This document shows positions 19,834 through 29,933 of a stretch of DNA of 64,000 bases, in pieces. The stretch is from Lucinisca nassula (Eukaryota > Mollusca > Bivalvia > Lucinida > Lucinidae). The first letter of the stretch is position 1. Each line of letters opens with the position of its first letter. The notes beneath the pieces were generated by a model. It was not told the DNA's origin, made no database searches, and saw only the letters and a list, made by a program, of their open reading frames with translations. The stretch spans positions 173,125,994 through 173,189,993 of the forward strand of contig OY757012.1 in assembly GCA_963580285.1 (NCBI GenBank), in the 5' to 3' direction. The translations under genes were made by a program, and so were the position numbers.

Positions 19834-20420
19834 AGCACTAAAACATTCACAGCAGAGATCTAGTAAATAAATGAGGCAGAAATACATGTGCAAATATCCT
19901 CTTCTGTAGACCGGTTCCCAAGGGCCCGGTCGCATACAGCACCGCATATACGAGAGAAGGAAAACATGAAGGTTTGAAATAGTTACATATATTCCTAAAA
20001 GGGTTATCCTTCGAAAGCAAGGAAGCCTCTTAAAGATATCTGCTGGTAATTCACAATTTTTGTATGATGGTAAAAAATTAAAGTTATACCAAAGCCAATG
20101 TTGTACCGCTATTTGGTAAAGAAATGGTTGAACTTTGTGGAACAGGTATTGTTTTGGGTTCATTTCATTATTAAACCCGCTCAACTTGGCTTCACGTGAT
20201 AGTAACATTGTGACTTTTGTGATGTTTTGGCATTTACTCAAGATAAGATCAACCTAAATGGTCATAGGCTTACTTAAATGTGATTTATGTTATGACCAGT
20301 TTCTATTTACAAGTAAAGTCCAACATATCTGACTGTGATGCACCATCTTTCATAGAATTTATATGCATTTGCCATGTTATTAATACGGTTTGATTTCTAA
20401 AACAGAAATTAGCACGGTGA

Positions 20421-20457
<37 letters not shown>

Positions 20458-20900
20458 CTCTGAAAACATCCCCTTGAGAAACCACCTTGTTTCATGAAAA
20501 AATCATTGTAGCTTTTTTTCTGTATGGTCTTAAATATTACAGGCAATGAATTATTTTTAAAGATATATTTCGGCTGATGACAAAAATTGGTTTTATAAAA
20601 CACAACTATCTCTAAGCTTAAAAAGGGCTACAGATAGCCTCCTTACACTATCATTCTGACTAAAAAAAATGTTTAAAAGCCAGACAATAGTCAGTTTTGA
20701 CATGCTATTTACTAACATTGTTGTTTTCTGATATTTTTGGGAAAAACAAGTTGAGGTGATAATCTTCCATTTCATATTGCCTAAGCTTCTTCACTGTGGC
20801 ATATGTTTTTTTTTTTTTTTTGTTGTTTTTTTTTTTTTGTTTGTTTTATTTTTAACCTGGTGAGCCAGTATATGAGATAGAAAATACGCATACTCTACAT
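19834..20900. other. Duplicated segment remainder, then unassigned AT-rich stretch
   Basis: 19840-20000 continues the duplication shared with 28595-28730 (GCAGAGATCTAGTAAATAAA, AGGGCCCGG, GAGAAGGAAAACATGAAGG). Beyond 20000 nothing is recognised. T homopolymers lie at about 20425-20453 and 20808-20839. Confidence 0.6.
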
Positions 20901-20904
20901 AGAA

Positions 20905-23775
20905 GTGCAGGCAATGGTCAATCGATCGATACAGTTAACCCACAGCTCCCATCAAAGACACCAAAGGGAAAGAAGCACAAACATGAAATAACTAGACCTA
21001 ATGGAAAGACCAATAGCGTAAAGCCAAACAAACAGTTACTTTCCCATAAATTGGTTAATAAGGTATGCAAAATAAACCAGAGGACCAGTGGTCCTGTAAA
21101 CGCTCACCTGACACCTGGTCCTGGTGTACATTTTAATGTTTTATATATGTATATAGCCTCAGAGCAGGGGTACACAACTTGTGGGGACAAAATTTTGATG
21201 TCTAACAATGTGATAAAATTATTTTCTTTTTTTCCCAAGCAAAAGCCTAAGTCCGCAAATTTGACATTGCCGTAAAATAGGTAAAGGTCAACCCAGGGTC
21301 ACCATTTGAACAAATTATGATAGGCCCGTGTACCAGATGCTTCCTGCCAAGTTTCAAGGTCATTTGCCTTACGGTTCTGGAGAAGAAGAATTTCGAAGTG
21401 TTTTTACCATATATGGGCATGGCCACCATCTTGGTCATGTGACCTGGACCATATGAGCAAATTTTCATTTGTTCATCATATAAAGGATCCATATCAAATT
21501 TCACTTGAATTGGGCCAGCGGTTTCTGAGAAAAAACTGTTTGAAATATGGAACCTGGTTAATCTTGGTCCCAGGTCACTGAATGATGACTTTTCTTACCC
21601 ATGAATCTTCATGTACTCATTTACTTTACCTGATCTACCAATTTGGTGACATTGTCTTCAATGGTTTCCTAGAAAATCCATTATTTTCACTTTTTCCCAT
21701 GCAAAAGCCTAAGTTGACAAATTTGACACTGCCATAAAATAGGTCAACGTCAACCATGAATCTTCATGTACTCATTTACTTTACCTGATCTACCAATTTG
21801 GTGACATTGTCTTCAATGGTTTCCTAGAAAATCCATTATTTTCACTTTTTCCCATGCAAAAGCCTAAGTTGACAAATTTGACACTGCCATAAAATAGGTC
21901 AACGTCAACCCAGGGTCAGCATTTGTAAAAACTATGACGAGCCCGAGTACCATATGATATATGCCAAGTTTCAAAGCCATTGGCCTTACGGTTCTGGAGA
22001 AGAAAATTTTTGAAGGCTTTTTACCATATATGGGCGTGGCGGCCATCTTGGTCATGTGATCTAGACCGTACTGGCAACTTTTCATTTGTTCAACTCACAA
22101 AAGCTCCATATTGAATTTCACTTAAATTGGCTCAGTAGTTTCTGAGAAAAAATAATTTTTTTTTTTGAAATATGAAATCGGAGTGACCTTGGTCTAAGGT
22201 CAATGAATGACCTTGACCTTTCTTACCCATAGATCTTCATGTATTCAGTTACTTTACCTAATCTACAAATGTTGGTGACACTGTCTTCAATGGTTTCCCT
22301 AAATATCAATTATTTTCACTTTTTCCTATGCAAAAGCCTAAGTCAGCAAATTTGACATTACTGTAAAATAGGTCAAGATCAACCCAGGGTCACCATTTGA
22401 ACAAATTATGATAGGCCCGAGTACCATATGCTACATGCCAAGTTTCAAGGCCATTGGCCTTATGGTTCTTGAGAAGAAGAATTTCGAAGTTTCTTTACCA
22501 TATATGGGCGTGGTGGCCATCTTGGTCATGTGATCTAGACCATGTTGGCAGCTTTTCATTTGTTCAACTCCCAAAGGCTCCATATTGAATTTCACTTCGA
22601 TTGGCTCAGTAGTTTCTGAGAAAAAATGTTTGAAATATGGAACCTGCGTGACCTTGGTCTAAGGTCAGTTAATGACCTTGACCTTTCTTACACATAGATC
22701 TTCATGTATTCAGCTACTTTACCTTATCTACTAATTTTGGTGACACTGTCTTCAATGGTTTCCTAAAAATCCATTATTTTCACTTTTTCCCATGCAAAAG
22801 CCTAAGTCGGCAAATTTGACATTGCTGTAAAATAGATCAAGGTCAACTCGGGGTCACCATTTGTACAAACTATGATGGGCCTGAGTACCATATGCTACAT
22901 GCCAAGTTTCAAGGCCATTGGCCCTACGGTTCTGGAGAAGAAGAACTTTTAAGGCTTTTTACCATATATATATAGGCGTGACGGCCATCTTGGTCATGTG
23001 ATCTAGACCGTATTGGCATTTTTTCATTTGTTCAACTCATAAAGGCTCCATATTAAATTTCACTTAAATTGGCTCAGCAGTTTTGGAGAAAAAAATGTTT
23101 GAAATATGGATCCTGAATGACCTTGGTCTAAGGCCAATGAATGACCTTGACCTTTCTGACCCATAGATCTTCATGTATTCAGTTACTTTACCTGATCTAC
23201 AAATTTTGGTGACACTGTCTTCAATGGTTTTCCTATAAATCCATTATTTTCACTTTGCCCCATGCAAAAGCCTACTTCGGCAAATTTGACATTGCTGTAA
23301 AATAGGTCAAGGTCAACCCGGGGTCACCATTTGTACAAACCATGATGGGCCCGAGTACCATATGCTACATGCCAAGTTTCAAGGCCACTGGCCTTATGGT
23401 TCTGGAGAAGAAGATTTTTGAAGGCTTTTTACCATATATGGGCATGGCGGCCATCTTGGTCATGTGATCCAGACCCCGCGAACAAACTTTTGTTCCCCCA
23501 TCCCATTGAGGCTCCATATGAAATTTGGCTTTGATTGGCCCTGCAGTATAGGAGAAGATCTTTGAAAATGGTGGACGGACGGACGGACGACGGACGGACG
23601 GACGACGGACCATGGCTATACTATAAGCTCACCTATGAGCCTAAAGGCTCAGGTGAGCTAAAAATACAAGCGATACACACACTCAGAGACAGACCATACA
23701 AAAATAAACCGCGACAGAAGAACCGCCTTTGACCGGTCAGTGAAAAGAATTAAAGCGGGGCCTTTAAAGCTTCGC
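20905..23775 (-). mobile_element. Naiad 3' fragment split by a Helentron-like element
   Basis: Naiad landmarks run 20905-21076 (ATCGATACAGTTAACCCACA to ATTGG...GCAAAATAAA) and resume at 23660 with ATACAAGCGATACACACACT to AACCGCGACAGAAGAACCGC and beyond. The two halves join cleanly if 21077-23659 is removed. Confidence 0.85.
21077..23659 (+). mobile_element. Helentron-like (HINE/Pearl-type) nonautonomous element with ~465 bp core repeats
   Basis: The left end CCAGAGGACCAGTGGTCC leads to CGCTCACCTG. Five core units follow, marked by CATGCAAAAGCCTAAGTC near 21240, 21857, 22329, 22795 and 23266, plus one exact 155 bp tandem duplication. Then come a (GGAC)n/(GACG)n microsatellite (about 23571-23611) and a terminal hairpin AGCTCACCT...AGGTGAGCT (23636-23659). 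Core repeats, then microsatellite, then 3' hairpin is the layout I associate with bivalve Pearl elements and nonautonomous Helentrons. Open frames repeated in each unit are by-products of the array. Confidence 0.75.
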
Positions 23776-23945
23776 CCTTCCTTCCGACTTAAACAGTTTT
23801 CAAGGTAAGACGTATTTTTCAGAATATACCCTTAAATTATACCCTTAAATAAAACCAAGATAATACAGAAAGAAAAACAATCTTCATGTAAATCGGTTTC
23901 GATGAGGGTGAAGGGTGCTTCCTGTCTAGACGACCATAAGGACTG

Positions 23946-24200
23946 TAAAATAGAAGTGAATGCTTTGATCAGGAATCGATACAATTAACTCACAGCTCCC
24001 ATCAGAGACAAACACGAAACAACAGTTCCTAATGGAAACATCAATAGCGGAAAGCCAAAAGGACTGTTACTTTCCCACAAAATGGCCAATCGGCTATCAA
24101 TAACAAAATAACATAAGCGACACAAACACCCAAAGACAAACTATAACAAAAATAAAACACGACATAAATTACAAAAATAACATCACATAACAAAAATAAA
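23946..24200 (-). mobile_element. Naiad 3' end fragment
   Basis: AATAGAAGTGAATGCTTTGA, CACAGCTCCCATCAGAGAC, AATAGCGGAAAGCCAAAAGG and TTTCCCACAAAATGGCCAAT mark the terminal ~250 bp on the complement. Confidence 0.85.
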
Positions 24201-24492
24201 GCCTGTTTAAACACGAACTCCCCATCCCCCACAGAACCCTCCCATAACTAATTACCAGCCGTCCTATTGCGGTATTTTCGTTGTGGTTTCATTTCTTTTA
24301 TGTTTGGTGCTGTTTCATTTTCATCACGTAATTAAGTCCGGGAAATGAACACCACCGTACACCCAACTTCACTACAGCTGGTGTGTGGGAATGTGTGGCG
24401 GCGGTAAAACGTCTCCCTGCCCTACATCATAGTGTAGATTATACTTTCTTGTCCTTTGGGATCATTGATTCCATTGTGGAATTTTGAATATA

Positions 24493-24546
24493 TCTGAGGG
24501 TCACTGATGAGGCCTAATTGGCCGAAACTAGCTAGTCTGGCCCAGA
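24493..24546 (+). ncRNA. Type I hammerhead ribozyme, unit 1
   Basis: Stem I GGGTCA (24498-24503) pairs with TGGCCC (24538-24543), with an outer TCT/AGA pairing beyond a bulge. The core CTGATGA is 24504-24510. Stem II GGCC-TAATT-GGCC is 24511-24523. GAAA follows at 24524-24527. Stem III is minimal (ACT-AGCT-AGT). The cleavage triplet GTC is 24535-24537. All invariant core bases are present. The very short stem III suggests action as a dimer. Confidence 0.9.
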
Positions 24547-24753
24547 AAACATGTACACTCCATATTTTCCACTTCTGTGGTGTATTCCTTGCTTCCAAAG
24601 GATAACCCTTTTATAGAACATATTTAACTTCACTACAGCTGGTGTGTGGGAATGTGTGGCGGCGGTAAAACGTCTCTCTGCCCTACATCATAGTGTAGAT
24701 TATATTTTCTTGTCCTTTGGGATCATTGATTCCATTGTGGAATTTTGAAAATA

Positions 24754-24807
24754 TCTGAGGGTCACTGATGAGGCCTAATTGGCCGAAACTAGCTAGTCTG
24801 GCCCAGA
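24754..24807 (+). ncRNA. Type I hammerhead ribozyme, unit 2
   Basis: Identical in core, stems and GTC triplet to unit 1, shifted by 261 bp (CTGATGA at 24765-24771, triplet at 24796-24798). Confidence 0.9.
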
Positions 24808-25257
24808 AAACATGTACACTCCATATTTTCCACTTCTGTGGTGTATTCCTTGCTTCCAAAGGATAACCCTTTTATAGAACATATTTATACAGAGAAAACT
24901 TGGGTTTACGGGGGTAAACATTATTTTCCTTATTTCAGCTCCAAAACGTAGGTTGTGGGTACTCGTTAGACCCGCCTCAACGAACCGCCTAAATGAGGCT
25001 TTTCTAACGTGCACCCAAAATCTATGTTTTCAGTAGCAATAAGAAAAATATCACGGACTTTCATCAGAAAAGTGGCCATTTTTGAGATATGAAAAAAGCA
25101 CTTTGTCGCACGGGTGTGTTATCGTAATGTTAATTTTGTCATTTCAACTTTGGTGTGTCCTTATTATTTAGTTAAGTAAAAGATTACTTCTGAACTGCCA
25201 ACTGCTTGGAAAAGGGCTGCTAAATCGGTTTGTCGCCTGAGGCTTTTGTTGCTTGTC

Positions 25258-25521
25258 ATTTCGATAACACACCGTGCTACATAGTGATTTTTTCACATCT
25301 CCAAAAAAAAACATTTTTCTGATGAAAATCCGTGATATTTTTCTTATAAATACTGCAAACATAGGTTGTGTATACTCGTTAGAACCGCCTCATTTAGGCG
25401 GTTCTAACAAGTACGCACAACCTATGTCTTGGAGCAAATATGAGAAACCTGTTAACCCCAGTTTTTCTATATAAAGTTGGGTATAGTGGGGGGTATTCAT
25501 TTCATGGACTTGTTCACGTGA
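25258..25521 (+). mobile_element. MITE-B copy
   Basis: CATTTCGATAACACACCG start, intact GAACCGCCTCATTTAGGCGG palindrome, CACGTGAT end. Followed by a segment repeated after the next copy. Confidence 0.85.
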
Positions 25522-25654
25522 TATTAAGATATGTTTATCACTCTTCCCCGGACTTAGGGTTCTTATTCGATCAGTTACTGAAGTATCTTTACTCATTTAA
25601 TTTGATTCCAAACATAAGGCAATCATTATAGTCATACGTTGTAATAAACGAACT

Positions 25655-25845
25655 CGTACCCACAGCCTAACATAGGTTGTGGATACTCGTTAGAACCACC
25701 TCATTGAGGCGGTTCTAACGAGCACCCACAACCTATGTCTTGGAGCAAATATTAGAAAAATAATGTATACCCCCGTAAACTCAAGTTTTCTCTATATAAA
25801 GTGGGCTATAGTGGGTATTCGTTTCATGAACTTGTTCACGTCACG
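25655..25845 (+). mobile_element. MITE-B copy, 5' part missing
   Basis: Begins inside the element at CCTAACATAGGTTGTGG with an intact palindrome and ends near CACGTCACGTAATG. With the ~100 bp that follows (TTAAGATCTGCTTATCC), it forms a tandem duplicate of 25258-25620. Confidence 0.8.
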
Positions 25846-26095
25846 TAATGTTAAGATCTGCTTATCCGTCTTTCCCGGACCCAGGTTTCTGATTCGAACA
25901 GTTACTGAAGTATCTTTACTCGTTTAATTTGATTCCAAACATAAGGCAACCATAATAGTTACACGTTGTAATGAAGATGTTTTTCTCAAACGCTGAGCTA
26001 TGTATTCTCTGCACAAGCCTGAAGCAGTATTCATTTGATTAGCAACATAAAGGCGTTTAGTAACCGTCTTCAGATCTCAGAAGTTTTCTGTTCCA
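25846..26095. repeat. Segment shared with 25522-25640 and 28735-28930
   Basis: GTTACTGAAGTATCTTTACT, TTTGATTCCAAACATAAGGC, GAAGATGTTTTTCTCAAACG and GCACAAGCCTGAAG recur in order at 28760-28890. The first half also lies at 25522-25640. Confidence 0.8.
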
Positions 26096-26100
26096 TGCAT

Positions 26101-26209
26101 TACCCAGTAAGCATTCTACATAAATCTACAGCGGGCCGTAAGCGGCCCGTCAGGGTAGCTGACGGGCCGCTAACGGCCCGCTGTAGATTAATGTAGAATG
26201 CTAGCAGGG
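26101..26209. repeat. Long GC-rich palindrome with TACCC ends
   Basis: Outer arms TACCCAGTAAGCATTCTACA and (complemented) TACCCTGCTAGCATTCTACA; inner arms AATCTACAGCGGGCCG and complement. Apex at GACGGGCC. Small foldback element. Confidence 0.85.
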
Positions 26210-26472
26210 TATGGCCTAATCTGTTCTTAATGAGTTGTGTTTTGTGTCTTAAATGGAAAACAGAATGATATAATTAATCACTGGATACGAGTCGCACAAA
26301 ACCAGTCTTGAATGAGTTCAAAATGACCATCCCCAACCCTGCTTTGTATTTAGGCCGTTTGAATTCCGTAGACCGATTTAGATACCAGCCCAAAAGAGGG
26401 TAGATCCAGGTGAGACACGGATTCAGATTCAAAGACGAACCAAAGCAAAAATAAAACGCGAGAAAAAAGATA

Positions 26473-26860
26473 AAAACCCGCCTTCATGCGGACTGAGCAA
26501 ATTATTTGTTTAAATCGCGACGGAAGTAAGGGCGAGGATTGTGACCACGTAAAATCGATTTAGCCCCCCTCCCCTCCCCCCCTCCCCCGCAGTGGAATTT
26601 GTTTCACTGACCGTTCCAAGGCGGTTCTTCTGTCGCGGTTTAATTTTTGTTATGATTTGTTTTTGGGTATTTGTGTCGCTTATATTATTTTGTTTTGAAT
26701 TGTCGAGTGGCAATTTTGTGGGAAAGTAATTGTCTTTTTGGCTTTTGGCTTTAGGCTGCTGATGTTTCCATGAAGGTCTGTTGTTTCATGTTTGTGTTTC
26801 TTTCCCTTTGGTGTCTCTGATGGGAGCTGTGGGTCAATTGTATCGAAGCCTAATTATGCC
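26473..26860 (+). mobile_element. Naiad 3' region, sense orientation
   Basis: CTTCATGCGGACTGAGCAAA, AAATCGCGACGGAAGTAAGG, AAAATCGATTTAGCCCC, CGTTCCAAGGCGGTTCTTCT, TTCTTTCCCTTTGGTGTCTC and the terminal TCAATTGTATCGAAGCCTAA. A C-rich tract replaces the usual CCCC(A/G) hairpin spacer. Confidence 0.85.
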
Positions 26861-26937
26861 TCCACTTGTGTTTTGGAATGTTCAAAGAAAAGAATTTCTC
26901 TGGGGGCTTTAATCCATTTAATCGATTTTACGCGGCC

Positions 26938-27774
26938 TTAATTTTTAAAAATACAAAAGAAGGCAATGATCAGAAATCGATACAATTGACCCACAGTTCC
27001 CATCAGAGGGAAAGAAACACAAACATAACATAACTAGACCCTAATGGTAACATCAATAGCGGAAAGCCAAAAGGACAGATACTTTCCCCACAAAAAAGGC
27101 CAACAAAAAGGTCTAGGCGATACACAAACCCAAAGACAAACCATAACAAAAATCAACAGCGAAAGAAGAACCGCCTGGGAACGGTCATTGAAGATGCTTA
27201 AATCGATTTTACGAGGCCGCAATTCTCGCCCGGTTTCGGTAGCTCAGACGGATGCGCGTCTGACTTGTGATCAGGAGTACGAGGGCTCGGTACCTGCCGG
27301 AGTCGGCGACGTTCTCTCGCGGATATTGATTATGAAATCTTTTCTACGGTCATTCTCTGCCGCTGATTCAAGATGGGCAGTTGTCACTTTCTGGCGCAAT
27401 AATGAGCACTGTACTGGTTAGCCGCTTAGGTGTTGGGTAGGTAAACTGGCCGGCTAAAAATGACATAAAATAGTGTTGGCGGGACCGTTAAACGCCAATA
27501 CAAACAAACAAAACAAAACTTCTGTCGCGATTGAGACATAATTTGTTCAGTCCGTATGAAGGCCTCCTAACGCATCAGTGCATCGTCTCCGAGAACACAA
27601 AAATCAAACAACCACATAGATGAAACAACGGTTAGGACTCGACAGCAAGAAACCACTGAAGTGCTGGAGCAAAAGAAAACCAACAGTTAGGCTATGATGC
27701 GCCCGACCAAAGACAGAGCATCAAGCACCAACCAACATTATATAAAATTAAATTCTAGTTCTCAGTTAGCCTTT
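26938..27774 (-). mobile_element. Naiad 3' region, antisense, facing the previous copy
   Basis: AAGAAGGCAATGATCAGAAA to GAACCGCCTGGGAACGGTC, split by a SINE at 27237-27516, then CTTCTGTCGCGATTGAGACA to ACCAACCAACATTATATAA and AGCCTTTACG. The two Naiad copies form an inverted pair. Confidence 0.85.
27237..27516 (+). mobile_element. tRNA-derived SINE family III, nested in Naiad
   Basis: tRNA-like head GGTAGCTCAGACGGATGCGC with A-box form; the B box is decayed (GGCTCGGTACC). Body GGTTAGCCGCTTAGG; tail GTGTTGGCGGGACCGTTAAA with CCAATACAAACAAACAAAAC. Family member at 29653-29930. Confidence 0.85.
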
Positions 27775-27786
27775 ACGACATTTCGT

Positions 27787-28079
27787 ACGGCCCCCGCCCA
27801 CAGGGGCTTGAAGAAATATATGGGCTGCATGATGCTTCCACGCAGAGCTGAATCCGGCCCGCACACTAGTACTAGAGGATCTAAGCCTGTCCGGGAACCG
27901 CGGTGCGAGGCGGACCGTCCATGCTAATAAACCCTATTGGTGTCATTGGGCGACAGGGCTTGAGATGTCATTTCATCTCAATGTCGGGTAAAAGTCCCAC
28001 GAAATTGGAAGCAACGTCTCCAAAATGACCTTTACAGTGTTGACGGGGACGTTAAACCTCAAATCAAACAAACAAACAA
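27787..28079 (+). mobile_element. SINE family V, complete reference copy with 12 bp target duplication
   Basis: ACGACATTTCGT flanks it at 27775-27786 and 28080-28091. It runs from ACGGCCCCCGCCCACAGGGG to the tail GTGTTGACGGGGACGTTAAA-CCTC and (AAAC)n. The head folds as a short hairpin (CCCCGCCC/GGGGC) but shows no clear Pol III boxes, so the origin of the head is unknown. Confidence 0.92.
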
Positions 28080-28091
28080 ACGACATTTCGT

Positions 28092-28930
28092 CCTTGTCGC
28101 GGCTGATTTTATATACCAATTGGTGCAATGTCATGATTAATTTTCATCTAGCTGAGCTTAATCACATTAGACAATACCACGCTCATCATTCGTGAAAACA
28201 TGACCGTGGTATATAAATCTGTGAGTAATGGCTTTAAAATGCAACTTGTCAGATAAAAATCGTGACATTCTCACAACATGATATCCTATTGAGGCGGGTC
28301 CTACAATCTATTTATTAGAGTAAAATAAAGAAAACAATGTAAGCTTAGTGTGGCAGCTAACCTATATTTAAATAGACGTCACACACCCCGATATATTGGA
28401 TGATATCGTATCCGGTTGGTCATATTATGTGTAGCCGTCTTCAAGTGCAGTATCAAAAGAACACTTACAAAGTCGGGACTGACTTCCAGTATTTGTCATA
28501 GGCAGACAGACTCAGCACCAACACGTCGCAGTACAATGCAACGAGATCCTTGAAAATTGGGCGGTAAGTATACAATGCCTTGTAAAGTAACCACAGACAC
28601 ATAAACCGCAGAGATCTAGTAAATAAAAGGGGTAGGATATATATGTCCTCTTATGTAGGCCGATTCCCCAGGGCCCGGACGCACACAACAATGCATATCA
28701 CGGAGAAAGAAAACTGAAGGTAAGAAACAGCTTGGCGTTAGGGATATGCTTGATTCGAAGAGTTACTGTAGTTTCTCTACGCATTTCATTTGATTTCAAA
28801 CGCAAGGCAATGATTATAGTTATACGTTTTAATGAAGATGTTTTTCTCAAACGCTGATCAATGTATTCTCCGCACAAGCCTGAAGGATTATTCATCAAAG
28901 GCGTTTAGTTACCATTTTTAGATCACAGAT
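28092..28930. repeat. Old duplicated segment (copy 2)
   Basis: Parallels 18690-19275 and 19840-20000, then 25850-26095, without the Naiad seen in copy 1. A consensus-like splice donor (GGCG|GTAAGTATA) lies at about 28560. No exon-like protein match was recognised, so a host gene here is only a possibility. Confidence 0.7.
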
Positions 28931-29280
28931 GTGTCCTGGTCCCTGCATTTTGGCCTTTTATGATTACAAGGAGTTGTTGTTTGTGTCTTAAACAGAAAAC
29001 AGATATAATTATTTGTTATGTTACGAGTGCTACCAAACCAGTCCTAAAGGATTCCAACATCGTATTTCGGCCCTTAGACCGATTTAGATACCAGCGCAAA
29101 GTGTATAATCTGCAGATCCAGCTGAAATAACTCATATTAGGCCTGTCATCTGGATCTACACTATTGACATTCTACGAATAATTTTGACTGAAACCCCTAT
29201 TTGTAACAAACACGGACATGTCCGAATTCAGAGACAGTAGAATCCACTTTAGAAACACTGGGATGTAAGGGTTAAGCCCC

Positions 29281-29485
29281 TGCCCTACATCATAGTGTAG
29301 TTTATATTTTCTTGTCTTTTGGGATCATTGATTCCATTGTGGAATTTGGAAAATATTTGAGGGTCACTGATGATGCCTAAATAGCCGAAACTAGCTAGTC
29401 TGGCCCAGAAAACACTTCATATTTTCCAGTTATGTGGTGTATTCTTTGCTCCCAAAGGATAACCCTTTTAAAGAACATATTAAAC
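29281..29485 (+). mobile_element. Single, 5'-truncated copy of the hammerhead repeat
   Basis: Matches the 24365-24625 unit from GCCCTACATCATAGTGTAG to AGAACATATT, missing about 60 bp at the left. It is a monomer, more diverged than the dimer. Confidence 0.85.
29355..29409 (+). ncRNA. Decayed hammerhead ribozyme
   Basis: CTGATGA, GAAAC, the GTC triplet and stem I (GGGTCA/TGGCCC) are all kept, but stem II has changed from GGCC/GGCC to TGCC/AGCC and can form only two central pairs. Probably weak or inactive. Confidence 0.7.
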
Positions 29486-29652
29486 ACACAAATTATTCGG
29501 AAACCTGTCTGTCCTCAACCTGAATCTATTTTTCTGCAATTTTCAGCAGGAAAGGCAAGAAATACCGAAGATCATAGATGTGTCCCGCCAGTACAGTTTA
29601 AGTAATTGCCCAAAGGAAATCCACCAACAGTCTTCATTAGTATGATTGGACC

Positions 29653-29930
29653 GAAGCCGGTAGCTCAGTCGTTTGCGCGTCTGACTGGTGACCAGGAGGA
29701 CGCGGGTTTGATTCCTGCTGGGGTCGGCAACATTCGTTTGTGAAGAGTGATCTTGAAATCTTTTCTAAGGTAATTCTCTCCCTTCCGCTGATTCAAGGTT
29801 TCTGGCGAAAGAATGTACACTGTACTGGTTAACCGCTTACTGGAAAAGTGTGTATAGGTTTATTGACCGGCTCAAAAATGATCTAAATAGTGTTGACTGG
29901 GCCGTTAAACTCCAATACAAAAACAACCAA
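29653..29930 (+). mobile_element. tRNA-derived SINE family III
   Basis: Head CCGGTAGCTCAGTCGTTTGC with B box GGTTTGATTCC; body CTGTACTGGTTAACCGC; tail GTGTTGACTGGGCCGTTAAA and CAATACAAAAACAACC. It abuts a Naiad 3' end. Confidence 0.85.
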
Positions 29931-29933
29931 ACA

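Larger units (their letters stand above)
24365..24886 (+). mobile_element. Tandem dimer of a 261 bp hammerhead-ribozyme repeat (retrozyme-like or Penelope-derived)
   Basis: Two nearly identical 261 bp units begin AACTTCACTACAGCTGG at 24365 and 24626 and end AACATATTT. Each carries a hammerhead core. No open reading frame of note exists. Dimers of short noncoding units each with a hammerhead match animal retrozymes; Penelope-like elements also carry hammerheads in their terminal repeats, so a Penelope origin is the alternative. Self-cleavage of a dimer transcript would release a 261 nt monomer. Confidence 0.85.
24317..25131 (-). mobile_element. MITE-B split by the hammerhead dimer
   Basis: Starts CATCACGTAATTAAGTCCGG (24317-24364), is interrupted to 24886, then continues TACAGAGAAAACTTGGG, palindrome, GTGGCCATTTTTGAGAT to GGGTGTGTTATCGTAATG. 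The halves match other MITE-B copies when joined. Confidence 0.8.

Noticed and set aside
21247..23613. Repeated short proteins containing FSRTVRP and ALKLG
   Set aside because: They recur with the ~465 bp core unit and lack any domain; they are translations of a noncoding tandem array.
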